Part shown: in pieces, positions 1 to 5,142 of the stretch | How the letters are laid out: each line of letters opens with the position of its first letter | Position numbering within the stretch: position 1 is the first letter of the stretch | Assembly: GCA_023248615.1 (NCBI GenBank) | Contig: JAHFEI010000168.1 | Coordinates: 1-5,142 of the forward strand | Length of the DNA: 5,142 bases | DNA from: Nitrospinales bacterium | GTDB lineage: Bacteria > Nitrospinota_A > UBA7883 > JACRGQ01 | Direction of reading: 5' to 3' | Position numbers and translations under genes: made by a program | The notes under the pieces: model-generated | Databases searched by the model: none | The model's input: only the letters and a program-made list of their open reading frames with translations | What the model was told of the DNA's origin: nothing

Positions 1-73
1 GGTTCTTGCAGTAGGGGTAACATTTCTTCTGGGCTGTATGCTAATAAACAGCGCCACAGGGAAGGACGCGTAG
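1..73 (+). CDS. 3' end of a membrane protein (partial, function unknown)
   Basis: An open frame enters from the left edge; the first full codon is at base 2 and it ends at TAG 71-73. The 23 visible residues begin VLAVGVTFLLGCMLIN and finish SATGKDA. The first 15 or so are strongly hydrophobic and look like the last transmembrane helix of an integral membrane protein, with a short polar tail. The next gene starts 6 bases after the stop, in the same frame and on the same strand, so this is probably the preceding gene of the same operon. A flippase, polymerase or transporter for glycans would fit the neighbours, but that is a guess from context; the visible part is too short to assign a family. 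Confidence 0.6.
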   Translation, partial: VLAVGVTFLLGCMLINSATGKDA

Positions 74-78
74 AGGGG
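62..78 (+). promoter_or_regulatory. Candidate ribosome binding site region of the ATP-grasp gene
   Basis: Two purine-rich stretches precede ATG 80. AAGGA at 62-66 is a good Shine-Dalgarno core but sits 13 bases from the start. AGAGGGG at 72-78 leaves only one base before the start. Neither spacing is ideal. There is no other ATG, GTG or TTG between the in-frame stop at 71-73 and ATG 80. The close upstream stop suggests translation may be coupled to the preceding gene. Confidence 0.3.
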
Positions 79-79
79 T

Positions 80-1063
80 ATGGGAAAAGGACCGATAAAT
101 ATACTTATCACCGCCGCTTCGCGGCGGGTGGCGCTCATAAGGGCGTTCGCCGACAGCCTGTCCAAAATCGGGAATACAGGGACAGTAATCGCCACCGATT
201 CCGACCTGCTCTCGCCAGGACTTTTCTTTTGCCACGCGCACCACATAGTGCCGCTATCCACCTCGCCCGACTACATACCGGCCATAAAAAAAATCTGCCG
301 GGAAGAAAACATCTCGTTGCTCATACCCACCATCGATGAGGAGCTACCTATCTTCGGACGGTACAAAGAAGAGTTTGGCGCCATGGGAGTGGTGGTGCCG
401 GTGGCAGACGAGGAAATAGTGAACTTGTGCAACGACAAATACAAAACCTACCTCTTTTTCAAGGAAAACGGCCTCCCGTTCGCCGAGACATACCTGCCGG
501 ACGAAGTGCGTAAGCTGAAACCGGGGTTGCCGCTGTTCATCAAACCCCGACTCGGGCGCGGAGCTGTGGGCGCACACCCAATAAACACGGCAACGGAACT
601 GGACTTCTTCATCAATTACGTCAAAGACCCGGTTATCCAGAAATTCCTGCCGGGGAAAGAATACACCATTGACGTATTGTGCGACCTTAAGGGAAACGTG
701 CTTTCCATCGTTCCGAGGCATCGCATGGTCATACGCTCTGGCGTGTGCGACAGGGGGTGTACCGAAAAAAACATGCCCCTGATAAACCTGGCGGAAAAAG
801 TGGCCCGCGCCCTCCATATTGTGGGAGCCGCGAACCTACAGTGCAAAATGGACGGCGACAATATCGTATTTTTCGAGGTCAACGCCCGGTTCTCCGGCGC
901 GATACAGCTGACCATCAAAGCGGGAGCCGATTTCCCATCCATGATTATCGAAATGCTGAACGGTGGTGTGAAACCTCGCATCGGTGAATTCGAAGATAAC
1001 CTGACTATGGTCAGTTATGAAGAAAGCATCTACCGCCTTAATGGCAAGGCCTGGAAAAGCTGA
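80..1063 (+). CDS. ATP-grasp ligase, carbamoyl-phosphate-synthase-like
   Basis: A 327-residue protein of the ATP-grasp superfamily, related to the CarB/PylC type. Such enzymes activate a carboxylate as an acyl phosphate with ATP and join it to an amine or other nucleophile. The N-terminus (ILITAASRRVALIRAF, 8-23) and the LLIPTIDEEL stretch (80-89) form the Rossmann-like pre-ATP-grasp domain. NDKYKTYLFFKENGLP (118-133) is the usual entry to the ATP-grasp fold. FIKPRLGRGAVG (153-164) carries the ATP-binding Lys155 and a glycine-rich loop, PGKEYTIDV (191-199) follows, and FFEVNARFSG (264-273) supplies the E-x-N-x-R metal and phosphate ligands (Glu266, Asn268, Arg270). The core motifs are intact, so the enzyme is probably active. 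Length is normal for the single-domain family. It is cytosolic; no signal peptide or membrane segment is seen. The following oxidoreductase and CMP-sugar synthetase genes suggest a role in decorating a glycan precursor. The real substrates are unknown. Confidence 0.93.
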   Translation: MGKGPINILITAASRRVALIRAFADSLSKIGNTGTVIATDSDLLSPGLFFCHAHHIVPLSTSPDYIPAIKKICREENISLLIPTIDEELPIFGRYKEEFGAMGVVVPVADEEIVNLCNDKYKTYLFFKENGLPFAETYLPDEVRKLKPGLPLFIKPRLGRGAVGAHPINTATELDFFINYVKDPVIQKFLPGKEYTIDVLCDLKGNVLSIVPRHRMVIRSGVCDRGCTEKNMPLINLAEKVARALHIVGAANLQCKMDGDNIVFFEVNARFSGAIQLTIKAGADFPSMIIEMLNGGVKPRIGEFEDNLTMVSYEESIYRLNGKAWKS

Positions 1064-1163
1064 AGCGCCAGCCGCACCGGACGCCTGCCAGCCATGCGCC
1101 CCTGCACCTAAAAAATACTAGCCCAGTCTTTTGTTTTTGCCGATAATGGGCGGCATGGGGAAA
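1064..1163 (+). other. Spacer between ATP-grasp and oxidoreductase genes
   Basis: About 100 bases lie between the ATP-grasp stop and the preferred oxidoreductase start. The first half is C-rich. In the +1 frame it reads as an Ala/Pro-rich tail with a CxxC motif ending at TAG 1119-1121 (see findings). The second half (1109-1140) is A/T-rich with a TAAAAAATACTA patch and T runs. Short inverted repeats occur here (GCCG 1139-1142 with CGGC 1151-1154; GCCCA 1121-1125 with TGGGC 1147-1151), but they are too weak to call a terminator or regulatory RNA. No convincing promoter could be assigned, so readthrough from the upstream gene remains the simplest view. Confidence 0.35.
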
Positions 1164-2222
1164 ATGTATAAAGTCGCTGTTGTGGGATGCGGAAGGATAG
1201 CATCCATACTGGAAGACGATCCGCTACGCGAAAAACCGGCCACACACGCCGGAGCCTTCGCCGCCCACCCGATGACAAAGATGGTCGCCGCGTGCGACAT
1301 AAACGTACAACGGCTGGAAAAATTCGGCGCCAAATGGCGAATACCATCCCCCTACCTGTACCGCGACTACCGCGAGATGTTGCGCCATGCAAAGCCGGAT
1401 ATCCTGAGCGTGGCAACGTGGACGGATTCCCACTGCGATATCGTGCTGGAGGCGGCCAGGACGCCATCCATAAAAGGGATATACTGCGAAAAACCGATAG
1501 CATCCAGCCTTGCCCAGGCCGACAAGATGATTGCCGCATGTGAAAAAAAAGGAATCCCGTTGGTGGTGGGACACGAGCGGCGGTTCGACGCAAATTTCGT
1601 AATGGTAAGACGGATGATAGAAAAAAAATCACTTGGTGAGTTGAAAACTGTTTTTGCGCAGGCGCTTTCCCTGCCAGTGCCAGCGTTGCCCCGCAGCAAA
1701 TACGTTGGCGGCACATTCTTGCACGATGGCACACACATGATAGACCTTGTACTTTATTCCGGCGGCCCCGCCAAGTGGGTGATGGGCTACGACAAACGCC
1801 CCTACGGCAAGCGGAACATCGAAACCACGGCGGGCGGAATAATAATGTTGGAGAACGGCGTAACCGTTTTCGTGGAAGGCGGCGGCGAGCGGGAATACTT
1901 TAAATTCGACCTCGACCTCCAGTTCACCGGCGGCAGGATACTGATAGGCAACTCCGGCATCCACACCTTTACAGGTGGCGCCAGCAAACATTACACAGGA
2001 TTTCGGGAACTGTTCCCCATCCCCTTCCCCGCCCCAAAAAAACGGGTGAACTCATTGGTGGGTGGCGTGACGGAGCTGGTACGCGCCATATGTAGCGGGA
2101 AGGAACCCGCCTCCAGCGGGCGCGATGCGCGTAACGCCTTGCGACTGATAATGGCCACCTACGAATCGGCAAGCGGTGGCGGGAAGAAAATACAGATAAA
2201 GGACAGGCGCGGCAAAAAGTGA
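1164..2222 (+). CDS. Gfo/Idh/MocA family NAD(P)-dependent oxidoreductase
   Basis: A 352-residue sugar-type dehydrogenase. The N-terminal Rossmann fold opens with VAVVGCGRIA (4-13), the GxGxxA dinucleotide-binding loop, and has an acidic residue after the second strand (AACDINVQRL, 43-51). YCEKPIA (107-113) is the family's E-K-P motif; Lys110 is the expected catalytic or substrate-contacting lysine. GHERRFD (136-142) and GGTFLHDGTHMIDL (182-195) follow, with Asp188, His191 and Asp194 in the usual active-site positions. The enzyme should oxidise or reduce a hydroxyl or keto group on a sugar or cyclitol, often a nucleotide sugar, in the cytosol. The frame is open from TTG 1131, with ATGs at 1146, 1155 and 1164. 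I chose 1164 because the fold's first strand begins there (MYKVAVVG) and GGGG lies just upstream; the extra upstream residues (MFLPIMGGMGK) do not look like family sequence. The stop overlaps the next gene's start by 4 bases. Substrate is not predictable here. Confidence 0.94.
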   Translation: MYKVAVVGCGRIASILEDDPLREKPATHAGAFAAHPMTKMVAACDINVQRLEKFGAKWRIPSPYLYRDYREMLRHAKPDILSVATWTDSHCDIVLEAARTPSIKGIYCEKPIASSLAQADKMIAACEKKGIPLVVGHERRFDANFVMVRRMIEKKSLGELKTVFAQALSLPVPALPRSKYVGGTFLHDGTHMIDLVLYSGGPAKWVMGYDKRPYGKRNIETTAGGIIMLENGVTVFVEGGGEREYFKFDLDLQFTGGRILIGNSGIHTFTGGASKHYTGFRELFPIPFPAPKKRVNSLVGGVTELVRAICSGKEPASSGRDARNALRLIMATYESASGGGKKIQIKDRRGKK

Positions 2223-2962
2223 GCGGCGCAAAAAACCCTGTCATCATCATCCAGGCCAGGATAGGCTCTACCCGCCTGCCCGGAAAAACCATGATGGGAA
2301 TAGGCGGCAAGATGCTTATCGACTGGGTTATAGACGGTGCACTCCAAATAAAAAATGCCGCCGATGTGGTGGTGGCCGTGCCGGATGGGCTGGAAGACGA
2401 TGCGCAGGCGGCCTATATCGCCAAGCGCGGAGTAAAATGTTTTCGCGGCTCCACCTTGGACGTGCTTGCGCGGTACTACCATGCCGCCGCCTGGACTAAG
2501 GCCGACCCGGTGGTACGCCTTTGCGCAGATAGCCCCCTGCCGGGAAGCGAACTGATGGATGCCATGATAGAAGAGCATATCGGGAACAATGCCGACCTTA
2601 CGCACTGCGCCACGCTTTTCCCCCTCGGCTCCGCTGGCGAGGTAATATCATTCGCCGCGCTGGAGCGGATGTTCCGCGAGGCGCAAAAAGAATATTGCCG
2701 CGAGCACGTTACCCCATACATCCACGAAAACCCGCAGGCTTTCTGCATACACCGCGTAAAACCCCCGGCATGGATGCAGAAAAATTACCGCCTAACCATA
2801 GATACCGAAACCGACGTGGAAATGATGGAAACGCTTTTCGGCTCGGTGCGGTCGGCGGGGATGGAGGTAAACTTCACAAACGCAATGGCTATGCTGGACT
2901 CGCGCCCGGAAATAGCCTTGATAAACGCAGGCGTGAAACAACGGAACTGGCGGGAGGAATAA
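2219..2962 (+). CDS. SpsF-like cytidylyltransferase (CMP-sugar synthetase family)
   Basis: A 247-residue nucleotidyltransferase of the SpsF/COG1861 group, related to CMP-Kdo and CMP-acylneuraminate synthetases. These transfer CMP from CTP to a sugar acid, releasing pyrophosphate. IIIQARIGSTRLPGK (9-23) is the nucleotide-binding signature with the conserved Arg and Lys. GSTLDVLARYYHAA (77-90), VVRLCADSPL (98-107, the metal-binding Asp region), REHVTPYIHENP (161-172) and RLTIDTETDVEMM (191-203) are the other hallmark blocks, in the expected order. Length is normal and there is no membrane segment. The start is GTG 2219, whose last two bases overlap the oxidoreductase TGA (GTGA), a sign of translational coupling. 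A weak purine patch (AAAGGACAGG, 2198-2207) lies upstream. It is the last gene of the plus-strand group. No partner gene such as NeuB, PseG or an aminotransferase is visible in the window, so whether the product is nonulosonic acid, Kdo-like or something else is open. Confidence 0.94.
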   Translation: MSGAKNPVIIIQARIGSTRLPGKTMMGIGGKMLIDWVIDGALQIKNAADVVVAVPDGLEDDAQAAYIAKRGVKCFRGSTLDVLARYYHAAAWTKADPVVRLCADSPLPGSELMDAMIEEHIGNNADLTHCATLFPLGSAGEVISFAALERMFREAQKEYCREHVTPYIHENPQAFCIHRVKPPAWMQKNYRLTIDTETDVEMMETLFGSVRSAGMEVNFTNAMAMLDSRPEIALINAGVKQRNWREE

Positions 2963-2965
2963 CCG

Positions 2966-2994
2966 AAAAAACGCGGCGGCCTAAAGAAAGGCCG
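2966..2994. terminator. Candidate hairpin terminator between convergent genes
   Basis: CGGCCT (2977-2982) and AGGCCG (2989-2994) form a perfect 6-base stem with a 6-base loop (AAAGAA). Read on the minus strand, the hairpin is followed by CCGCG and then six T residues (2971-2966), so it best fits termination of the long minus-strand gene that stops at 3002. On the plus strand the stem is followed by GTTTCC, a poor T tract, so termination of the cytidylyltransferase operon would be weaker. The five-base gap before the T run and the short stem lower confidence. Confidence 0.45.
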
Positions 2995-3001
2995 GTTTCC
3001 A

Positions 3002-5142
3002 TCACCACTTTGCCAGATGCCCGTTCAGCGCCGACTGTATGCCCCGGTTGGTTGGGTCCAGGTCGAGCGCCAGCAAGTAGGCTTTTACCGCATCATCTTT
3101 GTGGCCAAGCGCATCAAACGCCTTCCCGCGCAGGGTATAACCATGCGAGCTTTGCTTAGCCTCCAGCGCCTTGCCGACAAACTCCAGCGCCTTCTCATAT
3201 TTTCCCATCTTCAGATAAACTCTCGCAAGCCGGTAAGGGACGTCGGAATCTTCGGGGTTTTGCTTTCCCACCTCCTCGTATGAGGCTATAGCCAGCGGGT
3301 ACTGCCCGTTGTACTCATGGCAGGAGGCGAGATTGAACATCGTGTTGTGGTACTTCGGGTCGAGTTGCAGGGCCTTTCGATATTCGGCAATCGCTTCATC
3401 GTACCGTTCGCGTGTTCGATACTCATTGCCAAGCTCATGGTGCGCACTGGCATCATTAATTGTTTCGGCTATTGTCCTGTACATCTGTAGCACGGCCTCA
3501 TCCATGCGGGAGTCGAAATCGGACACATATACCCGCCCCTGCCGTTTCCACCGGCTGGTAATCGAAGAAGGCCCCAGCACAGTATCTACATGTGCGGTGT
3601 GCAGAACCGGATCGTATTTCATAGCCGGTTCTATGGCGGAACGCACATCGTCGAAATTTAGCGCCTTAACCGCCTTTAACTTAAACGAGTCGAAACCGTC
3701 CTTTTTGAGCTTGGCCATTTCAAACTCAATCTCCGGGCGGTCTATGGTGTTAACCGGCGCCGAGGAACCCTTTACAAGGTCGAACGCTTTGGGCGACATA
3801 AGGTTATAGGCGAGCAGGCGCGGGATGCGGTTATGCTTGCCCATAAGGTCCATCTTCAGAGGCAGGCCTTTGTCCGCTAGGTTCGGGTGATGTAGCCGTA
3901 TCGGCTGGTCGGAAGCCACCAGCAGGTAATAGCTGGATTTTATGAAGAGTATCCCGCAGTGGGCGAAACTTTGTTTCAGCGTTTTAAGGACTATCTCCGC
4001 GCCAACGCTACCTATGCGGGAATCCATCCACGTCACATAAATACCGTCGGGCCGGAGCCTTTTTTTTATCACTTCAAAAAAGTCGCGCGTGTAAAGCTTC
4101 GATGAACTGAAATAAAGCGGTGAGGTAACGGTGTTAAGTATCATGTCGTAATCCTTTGTGGACGCCTTGGCATAGTGGATGGCGTCATCAACGATAATAT
4201 TCACCTTCGGGTTATGCTCGATATCGAAGTTCCAGCGCACCATGCGGAACTGGTTCTCGCGCACCACCGGGTTTATCTCCACCACGTCGGTGTGGTCGAA
4301 AAGCATCCCCACAGCCGACGCCGTGCCGCCGCTTCCCAGGCCCAACACCAACCCTTCGCCAGCCCTTGGGGCGAACATGGAACCGATGGCGCCGACAACT
4401 TTCTCCGAAGGGTTGTTCAGCGGGATGCTGATATATCCGTTAATGAAAAAGAACGGCTGGCCATTCGACCAGTTGATGGAAAAAACATCTTGGTACCCTT
4501 TAAACCTTTCCGGGAAATTGAATTTCTTGCGGTCTTTTTCCATATCGCCTGCCGAATGGAACGACGTGTAGCTTAAGTAGAGCAAATCCTCGTCCCACTT
4601 CCACTGGTGCAACCCTATTGTTAAAAGCGCCGCCGCAACCGCGCACAGAGGCAGGAGTTTTTGCCCCCATGTGAAAACCACCAGCGCGACGGCCACCAGC
4701 CCGGATATCACCAGCAGTTGTACGCCATAATCAAGATACCGGTGCAACAGAAAGGCCATCAGCAGGAAGCCGCCGACATTTGCCAGCGAAGAGATATAAA
4801 GAAGCGAGCCGGATTCTTTCGCTATCTCGTTCCTGCTTTTAAGGAGCGCCGGGATGGTGGCCCCAAATGTGACGACTGGTATGCCCATCAGCAAGAACAG
4901 CGCTCCCCCTTTCAGGAAGATGATGGCGGTACCGTGCGCCACCGCCGTTTCGTACATGGCGGCGTAAAAGGCCAGCAGGTCCTGGTAAAGGCCCAGGAAG
5001 AGGAACAACCCCGCAATGTTAGCGGCTAGTAGCGCGCCATACCCGATATTAAAGCGTTTCACCAAAAATGAGCCGAGAGCTATGCCGAACAGGATGATAG
5101 CCAGCACCAGCGCAAATGTTTCGCGGAACGGGCCGAACATCA
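3002..5142 (-). CDS. Membrane spermidine-synthase-like protein with TPR tail (5' partial)
   Basis: At least 712 residues, numbered here from the Met at 5138-5140. That Met is probably internal: MFGPFRETFALVLAIILFGI matches the second helix of this family, the preceding codon (NTG) stays open to the window edge, and the first helix is missing. About six membrane segments are visible (roughly 7-26, 33-52, 71-90, 113-132, 139-157, 163-178). Residues 216-410 form a spermidine-synthase-like Rossmann domain: YQDVFSINW, then LVLGLGSGGTASAV (264-277, cofactor loop), VVEINPVV with Glu288, VDDAIHYA (317-324) and LYTRDFFEVIKKRL (349-362). The catalytic aspartates of true aminopropyltransferases are replaced (Thr337, Ser340), and the YHE motif is absent. 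NTIDRPEIEFE (464-474) occurs in a long linker, as in other membrane members. Four 34-residue TPRs (564-597, 598-631, 632-665, 666-699) end the protein and suggest protein binding. True function is unknown. It converges on the glycan genes, with no evidence of a shared pathway. Confidence 0.92.
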   Translation of the reverse strand, partial: MFGPFRETFALVLAIILFGIALGSFLVKRFNIGYGALLAANIAGLFLFLGLYQDLLAFYAAMYETAVAHGTAIIFLKGGALFLLMGIPVVTFGATIPALLKSRNEIAKESGSLLYISSLANVGGFLLMAFLLHRYLDYGVQLLVISGLVAVALVVFTWGQKLLPLCAVAAALLTIGLHQWKWDEDLLYLSYTSFHSAGDMEKDRKKFNFPERFKGYQDVFSINWSNGQPFFFINGYISIPLNNPSEKVVGAIGSMFAPRAGEGLVLGLGSGGTASAVGMLFDHTDVVEINPVVRENQFRMVRWNFDIEHNPKVNIIVDDAIHYAKASTKDYDMILNTVTSPLYFSSSKLYTRDFFEVIKKRLRPDGIYVTWMDSRIGSVGAEIVLKTLKQSFAHCGILFIKSSYYLLVASDQPIRLHHPNLADKGLPLKMDLMGKHNRIPRLLAYNLMSPKAFDLVKGSSAPVNTIDRPEIEFEMAKLKKDGFDSFKLKAVKALNFDDVRSAIEPAMKYDPVLHTAHVDTVLGPSSITSRWKRQGRVYVSDFDSRMDEAVLQMYRTIAETINDASAHHELGNEYRTRERYDEAIAEYRKALQLDPKYHNTMFNLASCHEYNGQYPLAIASYEEVGKQNPEDSDVPYRLARVYLKMGKYEKALEFVGKALEAKQSSHGYTLRGKAFDALGHKDDAVKAYLLALDLDPTNRGIQSALNGHLAKW
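3044..3451 (-). repeat. Four tandem TPR-coding units
   Basis: The 3' part of the minus-strand gene encodes four consecutive 34-residue tetratricopeptide units with no gaps. Each has the small/large/aromatic TPR pattern, for example YDEAIAEYRKALQLDP in unit 1 and KDDAVKAYLLALDLDP in unit 4. The repeat is at the protein level; the DNA of the units has diverged, so this is not a nucleotide tandem repeat. Such arrays form a helical scaffold for protein partners. Confidence 0.85.

Noticed and set aside
344..817. Long minus-strand open frame (157 codons) opposite the ATP-grasp gene
   Set aside because: It lies wholly inside a gene with clear ATP-grasp motifs, has no recognisable domain, and is of the kind produced by codon bias on the opposite strand. 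The same applies to minus-strand frames at 616-981, 1108-1734, 1367-1738, 1629-1991, 1969-2310, 2159-2605 and 2476-2748.
1085..1120. Possible promoter (CTGCCA at 1085-1090 and TAAAAA at 1109-1114, 18 bases apart) before the oxidoreductase
   Set aside because: Each box matches only four of six consensus positions, and the lineage's promoter consensus is unknown. An A/T-rich patch in a spacer gives such matches by chance.
1121..1154. Small inverted repeats before the oxidoreductase start as a terminator or riboswitch
   Set aside because: Stems are only 4-5 bases with a long or A/T-rich loop and no following T run. No conserved riboswitch core was recognised.
2695..3159. Plus-strand open frame spanning the end of the cytidylyltransferase and the convergent gene
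   Set aside because: It overlaps two well-supported genes in other frames, is rich in Arg/Pro as expected of a shadow frame, and has no family motif.
3309..5029. Plus-strand frames (3309-3809, 4175-4576, 4179-4571, 4661-5029) opposite the long minus-strand gene
   Set aside because: They are antisense to a protein with clear membrane, Rossmann and TPR regions, and show no domain of their own.
5138..5140. ATG on the minus strand as the true start of the spermidine-synthase-like gene
   Set aside because: The family normally has another membrane helix before this point, the preceding codon stays open to the edge, and no upstream sequence is available to show a ribosome binding site. The gene is better treated as 5' partial.

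Overview
The window holds four protein genes plus the last codons of a fifth. It reads as ordinary chromosomal DNA from a bacterium that makes surface glycans. Base composition is moderately GC-rich, yet AAA (Lys) and ATA (Ile) codons are frequent. No rRNA, tRNA, CRISPR array or mobile element is visible. The lineage cannot be fixed from this sequence. The gene families suggest an environmental Gram-negative-type bacterium, which is a weak inference.

Left part, plus strand (1-2962): the hydrophobic C-terminus of a membrane protein (1-73) is followed 6 bases later by a carbamoyl-phosphate-synthase-like ATP-grasp ligase (80-1063). After a spacer of about 100 bases comes a Gfo/Idh/MocA NAD(P)-dependent oxidoreductase (about 1164-2222). 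Its stop codon overlaps the GTG start of an SpsF-type cytidylyltransferase (2219-2962). Same strand, tight packing and matching themes suggest one operon. The likely output is a CMP-activated sugar (nonulosonate-like or Kdo-like): the oxidoreductase would change the sugar's redox state, the ATP-grasp enzyme would join a carboxylate to an amine or similar group, and the cytidylyltransferase would activate the product. The substrate is not known from the sequence.

Right part, minus strand (3002-5142): one long gene runs convergently and leaves the window at its 5' end. Its product has about six visible transmembrane segments, a spermidine-synthase-like Rossmann domain, a linker of about 150 residues, and four exact 34-residue TPR repeats at the C-terminus. 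The cofactor-binding motifs look intact, but the catalytic aspartates of true aminopropyltransferases are replaced. It is therefore probably not a normal polyamine synthase.

The two convergent genes are separated by 39 bases containing a small hairpin that could act as a shared terminator.

The points most worth a second look are the ATP-grasp/oxidoreductase/cytidylyltransferase cassette, the membrane-TPR synthase homologue lacking its catalytic aspartates, and a short Ala/Pro-rich reading frame with a CxxC motif that crosses the end of the ATP-grasp gene in the +1 frame.
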